Below, one piece after another: positions 18,947 through 29,115 of a DNA stretch of 64,000 nucleotides; positions within the stretch are counted from its first letter, which is position 1, and each line of letters begins with the position of its first letter. The notes below the pieces were generated by a model that was not told the DNA's origin, did no database searches, and saw only the letters and a list, made by a program, of their open reading frames with translations. This DNA comes from Arcticibacter pallidicorallinus. GTDB taxonomy: Bacteria > Bacteroidota > Bacteroidia > Sphingobacteriales > Sphingobacteriaceae. The position numbers and the translations under genes were made by a program. The stretch is from contig NZ_PVTH01000002.1 of the NCBI RefSeq assembly GCF_003002875.1, positions 472,545-536,544 of the forward strand, written 5' to 3'.

Positions 18947-19973
18947 GATTCCAGATCTTTTCAGCCTTACGGCCGATGAGCCAGAAGGATACAGCCAGTA
19001 TGCCAAAAAATATGGCTTTATCGGTTCTGTCCCACATATACTCAAAATATCGTGTATAGATATTTATCAGCAGAAAGGTGATTCCAAACTCGCGGGCGAT
19101 TTCATCTTTCTGCTTCAATCCATAAAGCATCACGGCCAGTGATGCGACCGAGGATATAATCCCCCAGGACACTAATTCCACCTGATCCGTCTTCAGCCAG
19201 TCTTCAATGGTTGCCAGGTTACCAAATATGGATAGAATCCACAGGGATATGAAGAAATAGAACAAGCCTATGATGTAGGTGAGGGTATTGAATCCGGGCA
19301 GCTTCCTGTAATGCTCAAGAACCAGCCCGGCAGCAGTAAGCAAAGCACCAAAGACCACAAATCGCAGGGGGTAGTTTAATCCGAAAAAATAATTACCCCA
19401 GTTCGTTTGATAGCCCGTCTCCGTGCCAAACCAGCTTCCTAAGGAGATAAGCGCAAAGGCCCAGATTAGCTTAGACTGGAACTTCAAAGCAAGTGCGCCG
19501 TAAATGAAAACAGAAAGCAAGAAAAGTGTGGAATAATGCCCTGAGCCGTTATCAAGGGCCTTGCCTAAAAAAGCTATACTGATTGCGGTAAACAACACTC
19601 CCGAGAAGAGCGTTGCTTCATTACTGAACTGCCGTTCGGGAAACTTGCGTTTCTGTCGCTGTCCGTAATAATACATCCAGGCAGCAATACCCGCAGCAAC
19701 CACGCTGATCAGAATGTCTGGAGTGTTATACAGACTTTGCAGTAAATTAATGATGGCATCATTGATGACCAGAGAAGCCACGGCGATTAAGCCACATGCC
19801 AGGGCAATCCAGAAAGAGTATTGCGCTAATCTACGCCAGTCGAATTGCTTTACTGCATAAGAAGCACGCAGCTGCTCGGCTTTAGAAGCATCAATCAATC
19901 CTTCCTCCTCCCAGTATTTGATCGTCGTGTCAAGAAACTCAGCCTCGGGCTTATCGATGTTTAGGTTTTTCAT
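18939..19973 (-). CDS. Multi-span membrane protein with DUF2157-like N-terminus
   Basis: The 344-residue protein starts with a cytoplasmic helical segment (IKYWEEEGLIDASKAEQLRAS, 18-38) of the DUF2157 kind. It continues with about ten hydrophobic helices, for example FWIALACGLIAVASLVI, ILISVVAAGIAAWMYYY and FGILAVSFWLIGRKAE. Such proteins are integral inner-membrane proteins of unknown function. It lies 13 bp behind ribF on the same strand and is the last gene of the ftsX-to-ribF run. Assignment to DUF2157 is by pattern and could be to a related family. Confidence 0.65.
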   Translation of the reverse strand: MKNLNIDKPEAEFLDTTIKYWEEEGLIDASKAEQLRASYAVKQFDWRRLAQYSFWIALACGLIAVASLVINDAIINLLQSLYNTPDILISVVAAGIAAWMYYYGQRQKRKFPERQFSNEATLFSGVLFTAISIAFLGKALDNGSGHYSTLFLLSVFIYGALALKFQSKLIWAFALISLGSWFGTETGYQTNWGNYFFGLNYPLRFVVFGALLTAAGLVLEHYRKLPGFNTLTYIIGLFYFFISLWILSIFGNLATIEDWLKTDQVELVSWGIISSVASLAVMLYGLKQKDEIAREFGITFLLINIYTRYFEYMWDRTDKAIFFGILAVSFWLIGRKAEKIWNLK

Positions 19974-19986
19974 GGGATAATCAAAA

Positions 19987-20922
19987 TCAGCGTAGCAAAT
20001 CCATTACGGCTAATTTATCCTGACTAATCTGATCTGTTAATTTTTGCAGCGAATGGAATTTCATGTCGCCTCTTAAGAAATACAAAAAGTGTACCCGTAT
20101 GTTTTGGCCGTAGATGTCTTTATCGAAGTCAAAAATATTGATTTCGATATTGCGGCTCATTCCATTCAGCGTTGGCCTGGTGCCAATATATCCCATTCCC
20201 TTCAGCAAACCTTTGCTTACCGGATATTCTTCCACCATAACGGCGTAAATTCCATCAGCGGGAATCAGTTTATAGGTTTCCTCCAAAAACAAGTTCGCTG
20301 TCGGAAAACCTATGGTTCTTCCTATTTGGTCACCCCTGATCACCAGACCTGTCAGATGAAACGGATATCCCAGAAAATCCTGGGCAGTAGTCACATCGCC
20401 CATCGTCAGCGCTTGCCGAACTTTCGTCGAGCTCACCGCTACATCATGTATGTCTTCCTCCGTAATTTCTTCGACGCTAAAGCCGAATAAGGGAGCGCAT
20501 TCCTGCAGTTTGGCGAAATCACCCGCTCTGTCCTTTCCAAAGTGATGATCGTAGCCGATAATAATCTTCTTAGTGCCGATTTTGTCAACCAAAATCTGCT
20601 TGATATAATTATCAGGAGATAAGTTCGAAAAATCCCTCGTAAAAGGAGTGACGATAAGATGGTCTACACCTAACTGTTCGATTAACTCACGCTTTTCTTC
20701 AATGGTAGAAATCAGTTTCAGACTCTGGTCCTCGGGATGAAGAATCATTCTGGGGTGAGGGAAGAACGTCAGGATCACGCTCTCACCGTTTACGCGCCTG
20801 GCTTCTTCTACGAGCCTGCTGATAATCTTGCGATGACCCAGATGTACGCCGTCAAATGTGCCTATCGTTACGACAGCAGTTTCCAGCTTTTGAAACTCGT
20901 CAATATGCTTATAGACTTTCAT
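19987..20922 (-). CDS. ribF: Bifunctional riboflavin kinase / FMN adenylyltransferase
   Basis: RibF converts riboflavin to FMN and FMN to FAD. The 311-residue protein has the FAD synthetase domain with GTFDGVHLGH (21-30) and IIGYDHHFG, then the riboflavin kinase domain with GRTIGFPTANL, PADGIYAVMV and EINIFDFDKDIYG. Length and domain order are standard. It overlaps the truB 3' end by 14 bp, so the two are translationally coupled, as is common in bacteria. Confidence 0.96.
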   Translation of the reverse strand: MKVYKHIDEFQKLETAVVTIGTFDGVHLGHRKIISRLVEEARRVNGESVILTFFPHPRMILHPEDQSLKLISTIEEKRELIEQLGVDHLIVTPFTRDFSNLSPDNYIKQILVDKIGTKKIIIGYDHHFGKDRAGDFAKLQECAPLFGFSVEEITEEDIHDVAVSSTKVRQALTMGDVTTAQDFLGYPFHLTGLVIRGDQIGRTIGFPTANLFLEETYKLIPADGIYAVMVEEYPVSKGLLKGMGYIGTRPTLNGMSRNIEINIFDFDKDIYGQNIRVHFLYFLRGDMKFHSLQKLTDQISQDKLAVMDLLR

Positions 20923-21637
20923 TTTCTTTCAGACTTTTAATATGTCCGGAAAGCTCCATCACTTCAAACGCCTTTTCAAGTCGAAAATCACCGCTTCTTG
21001 TTCTTCTCAGCTTGGATAGGTAGGCTCCGTTTCCGAGGATTCTGCCGAAGTCAAACACCAACGACCTGATGTAAGTTCCTTTGCTGCATACCACGCGGAA
21101 ATCGACTTCAGGAAGCTCGATCCGCGTTATTTCAAATGCGGAAATGGTCACCTGCCGCGACTTCATTTCCACAGCTTCTCCTCTTCTTGCTTTTTCGTAG
21201 ACCCTTTCTCCATTAATTTTAAGTGCTGAAAAGGCGGGAGGGAATTGTGTTATTTCACCTACAAAAGCATCACAGGCGGACCGTATTGAAGCCTCCGTAA
21301 GGGTGTCTATGGGATAAGTTTCATCCACTTCCGTCTCCATATCATAAGAAGGGGTAGTGGCTCCAAGTATCATGGTGCCTGTATACTCTTTCTCCTGAGC
21401 CTGGTACTCATCGATTTTCTTGGTGAGCTTACCGGTGCAAATAATTAACAAACCTGTAGCTAAAGGATCAAGTGTGCCTGCATGGCCAACTTTCAGCTTT
21501 AAGGGTTTAAAGGCATTTCTTATTTTGCTTACCACATCAAAGCTGGTCCAGCGGTAAGGCTTATTTACTAACAGGAGCTCGCCATCAACAAAGTTGAATG
21601 CCGGAAACTCAGTCTTCTTTTCTTCTATATCCATCAC
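20909..21637 (-). CDS. truB: tRNA pseudouridine(55) synthase
   Basis: TruB makes pseudouridine 55 in the T-loop of tRNAs. The 242-residue protein has [26 protein letters not shown] with the catalytic aspartate D57, [12 protein letters not shown] and [10 protein letters not shown], all TruB blocks. It is a compact form ending soon after the catalytic domain, without a full PUA domain. It begins ATG ATG, so the start could be either codon. It overlaps uppP by 4 bp and ribF by 14 bp. Confidence 0.95.
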   Translation of the reverse strand: MMDIEEKKTEFPAFNFVDGELLLVNKPYRWTSFDVVSKIRNAFKPLKLKVGHAGTLDPLATGLLIICTGKLTKKIDEYQAQEKEYTGTMILGATTPSYDMETEVDETYPIDTLTEASIRSACDAFVGEITQFPPAFSALKINGERVYEKARRGEAVEMKSRQVTISAFEITRIELPEVDFRVVCSKGTYIRSLVFDFGRILGNGAYLSKLRRTRSGDFRLEKAFEVMELSGHIKSLKENESL

Positions 21638-22428
21638 ATAACCTGCAGGTCAATGCCTGCCAGGAGCAAAATTACAATAATCCCACCAACAACAATCCGA
21701 TACCAGCCAAACGCCCTGAATCCATACTTGGTTACAAAGCCAATAAAGCTCTTGATGGCAATGATTGCCACAACAAAACCAACAACATTTCCTATTAATA
21801 ACAGGTTTATTTGCTCACCACTCAGCTCATAGCCGCCTTTGTAAAAATCGTACAGCTTCTTGCTTGTCGCACCAAACATCGTTGGTACAGCCAGGAAGAA
21901 CGAAAACTCAGCCGCTGCCTTACGTGACAGTTTTTGAGACATTCCCCCAACAATAGTGGCTCCTGATCGGGAGACCCCGGGAATCATTGCCAGGCATTGC
22001 ATCAAGCCAATTTTAAACGCCGTTGGATAACTGATTTCATCCGTAGAGTCGATAGTTGGTTTGTTGAACCATTTATCAGCGAATAGAAGAATTACACCAC
22101 CCACAACAAGAGAAATAGCAACCGCAAGCGGGCTTTCCAACAACTGGTCGATCATATCGCTTAGCAACAACCCAAAAACGGCAGCAGGAATAAATGCTAC
22201 CAACAATTTGAAGTAGAAGTCAAAGCTTTGAAAGAAACGCTTGAAGTATAGTACTACAACAGAAAGAATAGTTCCCAGCTGTATAACAATGGTGAATAGC
22301 TTAACGAACTCATCGTTTTCTATACCCATTAGAGAGGAACCAATGATCATGTGTCCCGTGGAGGAAACAGGCAAAAACTCAGTCAGGCCTTCAATGATGG
22401 CCAGGATAATTGCTTCAATAAAATTCAT
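21634..22428 (-). CDS. uppP: Undecaprenyl-diphosphatase
   Basis: UppP (BacA) is an inner-membrane phosphatase that recycles the undecaprenyl carrier for cell-wall and polysaccharide synthesis. The 264-residue protein has about eight membrane helices and both catalytic motifs: [14 protein letters not shown] (13-26) and [10 protein letters not shown]. Loss of this activity confers bacitracin sensitivity in known family members. It sits between the DUF3098 gene (5 bp away) and truB (4-bp overlap). Confidence 0.96.
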   Translation of the reverse strand: MNFIEAIILAIIEGLTEFLPVSSTGHMIIGSSLMGIENDEFVKLFTIVIQLGTILSVVVLYFKRFFQSFDFYFKLLVAFIPAAVFGLLLSDMIDQLLESPLAVAISLVVGGVILLFADKWFNKPTIDSTDEISYPTAFKIGLMQCLAMIPGVSRSGATIVGGMSQKLSRKAAAEFSFFLAVPTMFGATSKKLYDFYKGGYELSGEQINLLLIGNVVGFVVAIIAIKSFIGFVTKYGFRAFGWYRIVVGGIIVILLLAGIDLQVM

Positions 22429-22433
22429 GCTTC

Positions 22434-22664
22434 TTATTTACGCTTTTTCAAAATGGCGAAAAAGCCGATGGTGAAGCCAATAACGACGACGATAGGAGCC
22501 AGTACAATTTTACGGAATTCGTAAATGTCTGTCGAGCCGCTCATGAGAAAAAAACCAATCATGACCACGGCTATGCTCAGGAGAAAAAGACGGTAATTGC
22601 TTTTGTCGAAAACAAACTGAGCTTGCTTTTGCTCAGTAGTCTCCAGAAGGGGTTTCTTTGCCAT
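22434..22664 (-). CDS. DUF3098-type small membrane protein
   Basis: The 76-residue protein has a short polar N-terminus ([21 protein letters not shown]) and two membrane helices around residues 26-42 and 51-71 ([21 protein letters not shown]), ending in basic residues. This matches the DUF3098 family of Bacteroidota, which is usually encoded next to ftsX. Its start overlaps the ftsX stop by one base. It may assist the FtsEX complex or peptidoglycan carrier recycling; neither is shown. Confidence 0.75.
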   Translation of the reverse strand: MAKKPLLETTEQKQAQFVFDKSNYRLFLLSIAVVMIGFFLMSGSTDIYEFRKIVLAPIVVVIGFTIGFFAILKKRK

Positions 22665-23542
22665 TATTTATAGAGATCGTAAATTTTTAAACGTAAATAT
22701 TTGCTCACTGCGAACCAGGTGCTCATGGTGGAGATCAGAATACCAGTTCCAAGAACGATAAGGAACACCACACCAAATTCAAACCAGTTCCTCAGGATCA
22801 CCAGTTCCGGAATCTGTTGCTGCGCGAGATAAAGTGTCAGCAACAAAAGAATGATGGCTATTAGTCCGCCCAGGAAGCCATGCAATATGCCATATCCGAT
22901 GAAAGGTGCGCGAATAAAACCTTTGGTAGCGCCGACGAGCTGCATGCTTTTGATCAGGAATCGCTGCGAATAGATAGCCAGACGTATAGTATTATTGATC
23001 AGTGCAACAGCGATAATCATCAGGATACCGGCAAATGCCAATATAACCAGGCCTATGATTTTGAGGTTCTGGTTTACCATATCAATCAGTGATTTTTGAT
23101 AGATCACCTCTTTTACCAAAGGATTTTTAGTAAGCTGTCCGCTTAATTTCTCAATACTCGCATTATTGGCATAATCGGCCTTCATGTAAACGTCAATGGA
23201 CGATAGAAGCGGATTGTAACCAAGAAACTCGACAAACTCTTCCCCCAGATCTTTTTGTAAGTTTCTTGCAGCCAGTTCTTTACTTACATACTGAGTCTGA
23301 AGAATGTAAGGGTTTGTGTCCAGCTGCTTCTGAAGAGCAAGTACGTCAACCTCTTTCGCGCCGTCGCTAACGATGATGTTAAGAACGATGTTCTCCTTTA
23401 CATAGTTAGATAAATTCCGGGCATGAACAAGGATAAGTCCCAGAAGGCCTATCATTAACAAAACCAGCGCAATACTGATTACTGTTGATATATAAACCGG
23501 CTTGGTCTTTTTTGAGTAAGCGCTCCTCTCGAATTCTTCCAT
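22664..23542 (-). CDS. ftsX: Cell division protein FtsX
   Basis: FtsX is the membrane subunit of the FtsEX ABC-type complex that activates peptidoglycan hydrolases at division. The 292-residue protein has one N-terminal membrane helix (about 20-42), an extracellular domain ([31 protein letters not shown]), and three more helices, the layout of FtsX. The motif [21 protein letters not shown] is the conserved cytoplasmic loop. No ftsE is beside it, which is common in this phylum. It starts the run ftsX-DUF3098-uppP-truB-ribF. Confidence 0.93.
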   Translation of the reverse strand: MEEFERSAYSKKTKPVYISTVISIALVLLMIGLLGLILVHARNLSNYVKENIVLNIIVSDGAKEVDVLALQKQLDTNPYILQTQYVSKELAARNLQKDLGEEFVEFLGYNPLLSSIDVYMKADYANNASIEKLSGQLTKNPLVKEVIYQKSLIDMVNQNLKIIGLVILAFAGILMIIAVALINNTIRLAIYSQRFLIKSMQLVGATKGFIRAPFIGYGILHGFLGGLIAIILLLLTLYLAQQQIPELVILRNWFEFGVVFLIVLGTGILISTMSTWFAVSKYLRLKIYDLYK

Positions 23543-23653
23543 AGTGCTTTTTTAAGATATGCGAAAATAGGAAATAGTTTGGAAGTATGGAAGTTGGCTC
23601 CCGCCACTCTAAATCAATTTTACTATTTTCGCAATCCAACGAATTTGAATCAC

Positions 23654-26449
23654 ATGGATTACCAGTTTAGAGACATTGAAAACAAGTGGCAGCAGTTCTG
23701 GGCCGAAAAGCAAACGTACAAAGTAGACAATACATCAGAAAAGCCTAAGTATTACGTATTGGATATGTTCCCCTATCCGTCGGGAGCAGGACTCCACGTA
23801 GGGCATCCTCTTGGCTATATTGCATCTGATATCTTTGCAAGGTTTAAAAGACTGCGCGGCTTCAATGTGCTTCATCCCATGGGATATGACTCCTTCGGTC
23901 TGCCTGCAGAGCAATATGCTATCCAAACCGGACAGCATCCTGCTATAACCACCGTTGACAATATCGCAACTTACCGTCGTCAGCTTGATCAATTAGGGTT
24001 TTCCTTTGACTGGGGTCGCGAAGTACGCACCAGCGATCCGGAATATTACAAATGGACGCAGTGGATTTTTATGCAGCTCTTCAACTCCTGGTACGATATG
24101 GAAGCCGATAAGGCGCAACCTATTGATCTGCTTGTTTCTCATTTCCAGACAAATGGCAGCACGGGTATCAGCGCCGTATCTGACGAAGATACCCAATCCT
24201 TCACCGCAGAGGAGTGGAATGCGATGTCTGAGCCAGATCAGCAGGAAGAGCTTCTGAAATACCGACTGACCTTTCTGAAGGAGAGCACGGTCAACTGGTG
24301 TGCCGCATTAGGAACGGTACTGGCAAATGACGAAGTCAAAGAAGGCTTCTCCGAGCGTGGCGGTCACCCTGTCGAGCAAAAGAAAATGTGGCAGTGGAGC
24401 ATGCGCATCACCGCCTATGCAGATCGTCTGCTGAAAGGTCTTGACACCATAGATTGGCCAGAGCCTCTCAAAGAGATGCAGCGGAACTGGATCGGTAAGA
24501 GCATCGGAGCATCTGTTAAATTCCAGGTGGAGAACAGCGATAAGATAATCGAAGTTTTCACCACTCGTGTAGATACCATCTACGGGGTAAGTTTCCTCGT
24601 TATCGCTCCTGAGCATGAATTTGTTACTTCACTCACCACTGCGGAGCAGAAGAACGAGATTGAGGACTATATAATCAAGACTAAGAAGAAGTCTGAACTT
24701 GACCGGATGGCTGATACCAAGACGGTATCGGGAGCGTTCACCGGTACCTACGCCCTGAATCCGCTGAATGGTGAGAAAATTCCTGTTTGGATAGCAGACT
24801 ATGTGCTTGCCGGATACGGAACCGGAGCAGTTATGGCAGTGCCTTCGGGTGATCAGCGCGACTGGCTTTTCGCAAAACAGTTCAATCTTCCGGTTATCCA
24901 GATCCTGGATGCTCAGAAAGATATAGAAGAAACTGCTGATGCAACGAAAGAGGGGAAATATATCAACTCCGGAATCATCAACGGTTTAGCGTATGATGAG
25001 GCTCTCCCTGTCCTGATCCAGAAGCTTGAAGAGCTTGGTGCAGGCAAGGCGAAAGTGCAGTACCGCATGCGCGATGCCATCTTCGGTCGCCAGAGATACT
25101 GGGGCGAACCTGTTCCTGTTTATTTCAAAGACGGCTTGCCTTATCTTATAGATGAAAGCGAACTTCCGTTGCTGCTGCCTGAAGTGGACAAATATCTGCC
25201 AACAGAAGCAGGAGACCCGCCACTTGGCCGTGCTCTCGGCTGGAAATATAAAGGCGAATATGCCTATGAGCTGAGTACAATGCCAGGATGGGCAGGTTCA
25301 AGCTGGTATTGGTATCGTTATATGGCTTCGCCGGATGAGCGTAAAGAAGATGTATTCGCTCCAAAGCAAGCGATTGATTACTGGAAAGATGTTGATCTGT
25401 ATATCGGCGGCTCTGAACATGCAACCGGACATTTACTATACAGCCGCTTCTGGAATAAATTCCTGAAAGACCTCGGTCATGTTAACGAAGAAGAGCCTTT
25501 CAAAAAGCTCATCAACCAGGGAATGATCCAGGGAAGATCCAACTTCGTCTATCGTATCTCAGATGAAGAGGGAAGGGGAACCAATACCTTTGTTTCTCAT
25601 GGACTAAAAGACGAGTATAAAACCACCGCATTACACGTAGATGTAAACATTGTCGAAAACGAAGTTCTTGATCTGGAGAAGTTTAAAAGCTTCAGACCTG
25701 AATTCGCAAACGCTGAGTTTATCCTCGAAAGCGGAAAATACCTTTGCGGAGTTGAAGTGGAGAAGATGTCGAAATCCAAATTCAACGTCGTCAATCCTGA
25801 TGATATTGTGGAACGCTACGGAGCAGATACGCTTCGTCTCTATGAAATGTTCCTTGGGCCGCTTGAACAAAGTAAGCCCTGGAATACCAACGGAATCGAA
25901 GGGGTATTTAAGTTCTTAAGAAAGTTCTGGAAACTGTTCCACGATGATCAGTTCAATTTCCGCGTAACAGATGCAGAGCCAACAAAGGCCGAGTTGAAAT
26001 CCCTGCACAAAATTATCCGCAAGGTGGAGGAAGATATTGAGCGATTCTCTTTCAATACCTCCGTTTCCAGCTTTATGATTTGTGTGAACGAGCTGACTGA
26101 TCTTAAATGTAATAAGCGCGCTATCCTGGAGGAACTGGTTGTCGTTCTGGCCCCTTACGCCCCCCATATCACCGAAGAGTTGTGGCAGTTACTCGGACAT
26201 GCTGAAGGATCATTGAGCTATGCTCAGTTTCCAACGTTTGTGCCCGAATATCTGGTCGAAGATGAATTCGCATATCCGATATCCATAAACGGTAAGATGA
26301 GAATGAACCTCACTGTTTCTTTGTCACTTGAGCCTGCGGATGTGGAAAAGGTAGTTCTCGAGAATCCCGACGTTCAGAAGTATCTGGATGGCAAGACGCC
26401 GAAAAAAGTAATTGTTGTTAAAGGACGTATTGTTAACATCGTAGTCTAA
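23654..26449 (+). CDS. leuS: Leucyl-tRNA synthetase
   Basis: LeuRS charges tRNA-Leu. I start it at the ATG at 23654 ([16 protein letters not shown], 931 aa), because the frame upstream does not look like the family. The HIGH motif appears as HVGH (48-51) in [15 protein letters not shown]. An editing CP1 domain follows (about 225-430, with [12 protein letters not shown] and GTGAVMAVP). The catalytic KMSKS is in [14 protein letters not shown]. The anticodon-binding domain is C-terminal. A TATTTTCG box, similar to TAnnTTTG, lies just upstream and another faces the divergent ftsX. Confidence 0.97.
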   Translation: MDYQFRDIENKWQQFWAEKQTYKVDNTSEKPKYYVLDMFPYPSGAGLHVGHPLGYIASDIFARFKRLRGFNVLHPMGYDSFGLPAEQYAIQTGQHPAITTVDNIATYRRQLDQLGFSFDWGREVRTSDPEYYKWTQWIFMQLFNSWYDMEADKAQPIDLLVSHFQTNGSTGISAVSDEDTQSFTAEEWNAMSEPDQQEELLKYRLTFLKESTVNWCAALGTVLANDEVKEGFSERGGHPVEQKKMWQWSMRITAYADRLLKGLDTIDWPEPLKEMQRNWIGKSIGASVKFQVENSDKIIEVFTTRVDTIYGVSFLVIAPEHEFVTSLTTAEQKNEIEDYIIKTKKKSELDRMADTKTVSGAFTGTYALNPLNGEKIPVWIADYVLAGYGTGAVMAVPSGDQRDWLFAKQFNLPVIQILDAQKDIEETADATKEGKYINSGIINGLAYDEALPVLIQKLEELGAGKAKVQYRMRDAIFGRQRYWGEPVPVYFKDGLPYLIDESELPLLLPEVDKYLPTEAGDPPLGRALGWKYKGEYAYELSTMPGWAGSSWYWYRYMASPDERKEDVFAPKQAIDYWKDVDLYIGGSEHATGHLLYSRFWNKFLKDLGHVNEEEPFKKLINQGMIQGRSNFVYRISDEEGRGTNTFVSHGLKDEYKTTALHVDVNIVENEVLDLEKFKSFRPEFANAEFILESGKYLCGVEVEKMSKSKFNVVNPDDIVERYGADTLRLYEMFLGPLEQSKPWNTNGIEGVFKFLRKFWKLFHDDQFNFRVTDAEPTKAELKSLHKIIRKVEEDIERFSFNTSVSSFMICVNELTDLKCNKRAILEELVVVLAPYAPHITEELWQLLGHAEGSLSYAQFPTFVPEYLVEDEFAYPISINGKMRMNLTVSLSLEPADVEKVVLENPDVQKYLDGKTPKKVIVVKGRIVNIVV

Positions 26450-26468
26450 ACGATAACAAAAATTAAGC

Positions 26469-26506
26469 AGAGGCTGTATCATTGAAGAAATGATCAGCCT
26501 CTTTTT
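26469..26506 (+). terminator. Rho-independent terminator of leuS
   Basis: AGAGGCTG pairs with CAGCCTCT, extended by ATCATT with AATGAT, followed by TTTTTCG. It has the same design as the hairpins at 10006 and 63281. Confidence 0.85.
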
Positions 26507-26641
26507 CGTTTAGGCTATTTCTGATTTTTTAAGTTTATAACAGGCGTTTAATAGAACGGTGTTATCAGCTCTCGCTGTTGTACATCTCTTAGTCTTATCT
26601 AAGAACGCTGTTATATGCAGCCGATAACAGACCCTTATTCT

Positions 26642-26690
26642 CCCGTGATAAGTCCGACCTGAGGAGCTTAAAGTCGGACTTATTACGGGT
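26642..26690. repeat. 17-bp inverted repeat
   Basis: CCCGTGATAAGTCCGAC and GTCGGACTTATTACGGG pair with a single G-T mismatch around a 15-nt loop. No T-run follows. It lies in a gene-free stretch and could be an RNA structure, a protein-binding site or a small repeated element. Confidence 0.6.
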
Positions 26691-26868
26691 GTAAGTCGAG
26701 TTGTTTAGCGCTTCATACAAAAACGGTATAAGCCAAATATAGCGGATTTCGAAGCTCAGGCTCCGGTATGTTCCAGTGCATAAAAATAAGGGGAGCATCG
26801 ATTTTATGACTTGAGCCACATCGATGTCAACAAAGCGGGCATTTGGCTGTTAACAAAGAAAAATTATC

Positions 26869-27711
26869 ATGAACCGGATCAAATCTCTTGCCATCTTAAA
26901 TGCTGTATGCTTTCTGATCGCCTTCGCAGTATCAACGCTAAGCCAGGTGGACGCAATTAGTAGCAAGAATATAGGAGACGTCTCCGATAAATACGATACC
27001 CTGTTCACTCCTGCAGGTGTTACCTTCTCTATCTGGGGGGTGATTTACATTGCGCTTTTTGCATTTTCAATATATCATATATACCGGGCATTTCGGGAAG
27101 ATGTGCTCTCAGAAGCGAATAAGGATATTAGCCGGATGGGGGTTTTATTTATTGTGAACAATATCGCCACAGCCGCCTGGGTCTTCGCCTGGGTAAACGA
27201 ACAGTTTATTCTATCGGTACTCCTTATGCTCACCCAGCTGGTCACACTGATTGTCATCAACGTCCGGTTGAAGATCTTTAATCCTCATCGCTCGGTTTAC
27301 TCTAAAATCTTTACTCACTTTCCCCTGGGTATCTACTTCGCTTGGATCTGCATTGCTACCATTGCGAATATCAGTTCTGCTCTGGTAGGCCTTGGATGGG
27401 ATGGGGGTGGAGTTTCCGCAAATTATTGGACCATTATCCTGATCGCCGGCGCAGCCCTTGTTTCCACGGCAGTCATCATTCTGAAAAAGAATGTGTTTTT
27501 TGGACCGGTAGTTATATGGGCATTTTATGGTATTATTCTGAAGCATAACGATGGCGACCCGGCATTATACAAGGATATTATCAGCGCGGCCTGGGGAGGA
27601 ATTGCCTGCGTTGGTCTGGCCGAATGTATTCAGTTATACATCAACTACACACAGGCACAGAAAAGATCTAATAAGTCGGTAGATCCAGATCAGCCTCCAG
27701 TATTAGATTGA
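26869..27711 (+). CDS. TspO/MBR-related multi-span membrane protein
   Basis: The 280-residue protein has about seven to eight hydrophobic helices and the segment FTPAGVTFSIWGVIYIALF near 46-64. The FxPxGxxFSIWGxIY pattern is seen in proteins related to the TspO/MBR tryptophan-rich sensory family. TspO proteins bind tetrapyrroles and act in stress responses in other organisms; whether this longer relative does is unknown. It is transcribed alone. Its 3' end overlaps the opposite-strand E1-like gene by 44 bp. Confidence 0.65.
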   Translation: MNRIKSLAILNAVCFLIAFAVSTLSQVDAISSKNIGDVSDKYDTLFTPAGVTFSIWGVIYIALFAFSIYHIYRAFREDVLSEANKDISRMGVLFIVNNIATAAWVFAWVNEQFILSVLLMLTQLVTLIVINVRLKIFNPHRSVYSKIFTHFPLGIYFAWICIATIANISSALVGLGWDGGGVSANYWTIILIAGAALVSTAVIILKKNVFFGPVVIWAFYGIILKHNDGDPALYKDIISAAWGGIACVGLAECIQLYINYTQAQKRSNKSVDPDQPPVLD

Positions 27712-28810
27712 TCAGGCCCCCTTTAAGATTGTAAAGGTTGTCAAAACCATACTTTTCTTCCAGTATCTCGATCGCTCTATGGCTTCGTACGCCCGATTTG
27801 CAAATAAATACAACCTTGCGGTGCCGGTCTATTTTATCATTATTGTCTGGAATTTGCGATAACGGAATCAGACTACCACCGATATTCACCAGCTCAAACT
27901 CTGAAGGTTCTCTTACGTCGATGAGCTGCATGTCCGTGCCCTCTTCCTGCCATTCCTGAAATTCGTCTGCCGTGATCTCTTTTATTTGTGCTGAAGCTTT
28001 TTTCATACCGCAGAACTGTTCGTAGTCAATCAGTTTGCTGATCGACGGATTGTCTCCATTAAGCGGATTAGCAGGATCTCGCTTCAGTTTAAACGTCCGC
28101 GACTCAAAACTAAGCGCATCAAATGTATAAAACCTGCCGCTCAACGGCTCCCCTATCTGGGTAAGCACCTTAATGACCTCCAGTGCTTGTAAGCTGCCGA
28201 TTATTCCGGGCAGAACACCAAGTACACCCGCTTCCGCACAATTGGGAACGGCACCAGCTTCGGGCGGAGTCGGATAAAGATCCCGGTAATTGGGGCCCCG
28301 CTCACCATGTTCGTTCACGTAGTTGAAAACAGATACATGTCCTTCAAATTGATAAATAGAAGCATACACATTCGGTTTGTCGAGCAGTACACATACGTCA
28401 TTTACCAGGTACCTGGTCGGAAAGTTGTCTGTCCCATCAGCCACTACATCATAATCTCTTGCGAGGTCCATCGCGTTAGCCGACGTAAAAAAGGTCTGAT
28501 GGACGACTATTTCGATATAGGGATTCAGTGAAAGCAGCCGTTTTCGGGCGGCTTCTACCTTCGGCGTACCCATTTCATCCACCCCAAACAACACCTGCCT
28601 GTGTAGATTGCTATCTTCCACAACATCCCCGTCTACTATCCCGATATGTCCAACACCCGCCGCAGCCAGATAAAGCAGTAGCGGACTGCCCAGGCCACCT
28701 GCGCCGATAACCAGCACCCGCGCCTTCTTCAGCTTTTCTTGCGCAGCGATGCCGAAGTCCGGCATGATGATATGGCGGTTATATCGTAAGAGTTCTTCTT
28801 TTGAAAACAT
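27668..28810 (-). CDS. MoeZ-like E1 (MoeB/ThiF) fused to rhodanese
   Basis: The 380-residue protein has an E1-type adenylation domain with GAGGLGS (36-42) and GTDNFPTRYLVND (126-138), then a C-terminal rhodanese domain with active-site C337 in CKSGVR (337-342). The catalytic-type cysteine C191 is in NCAEAGVLGVLPG. The cysteines that bind zinc in MoeB are missing (NYRDLYP at 174-180 and no second CxxC). E1-rhodanese proteins adenylate the C-terminus of ThiS/MoaD-like carriers and load sulfur. Its partner cannot be named from the sequence: the ThiS encoded at 4011 is one candidate, and a MoaD or other carrier outside the window is another. Confidence 0.85.
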   Translation of the reverse strand: MFSKEELLRYNRHIIMPDFGIAAQEKLKKARVLVIGAGGLGSPLLLYLAAAGVGHIGIVDGDVVEDSNLHRQVLFGVDEMGTPKVEAARKRLLSLNPYIEIVVHQTFFTSANAMDLARDYDVVADGTDNFPTRYLVNDVCVLLDKPNVYASIYQFEGHVSVFNYVNEHGERGPNYRDLYPTPPEAGAVPNCAEAGVLGVLPGIIGSLQALEVIKVLTQIGEPLSGRFYTFDALSFESRTFKLKRDPANPLNGDNPSISKLIDYEQFCGMKKASAQIKEITADEFQEWQEEGTDMQLIDVREPSEFELVNIGGSLIPLSQIPDNNDKIDRHRKVVFICKSGVRSHRAIEILEEKYGFDNLYNLKGGLINLILEADLDLPTY

Positions 28811-29115
28811 AGGGTTAGAATATCATCTTTACCAACAAAAATATTAATAAACGGACGAATAGCACCGCTATTATCCTGAATGCGTTTGCTCAGGCCTGGA
28901 TAAGCGCATTTAAGTTGGGTATCACTTCCCGGCGGCAGTGTTTCCGGATACGGAAATTTATAGGGGCGTTTGATGTGAATTTCCTAACAGGGGCCTGTGT
29001 AAAACAGTTGGTGTTATTATCTGGAGAAACGCCTAAAGATACCTAAATGCACGAAATAAAAGAATGAACACTTCGTTTGCTTAGCTTTACAGCAGTTAAA
29101 TACTGAGAACGAATA
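28811..29115. other. Intergenic region before the CorC/HlyC gene
   Basis: This 305-bp divergent region has no coding frame that I can support. I saw no strong promoter match or hairpin. Confidence 0.4.

Larger units (their letters stand above)
26450..26868. other. Intergenic region with terminator and a long inverted repeat
   Basis: The 419-bp region begins with the leuS terminator (26469-26506) and contains a 17-bp near-perfect inverted repeat (26642-26690). A 74-codon frame on the minus strand covers the middle but has no convincing features. No gene is assigned. Confidence 0.5.

Noticed and set aside
26595..26819. A 74-codon minus-strand frame in the leuS-TspO gap
   Set aside because: It lies over a long inverted repeat, has no recognisable features and reads like a chance frame.
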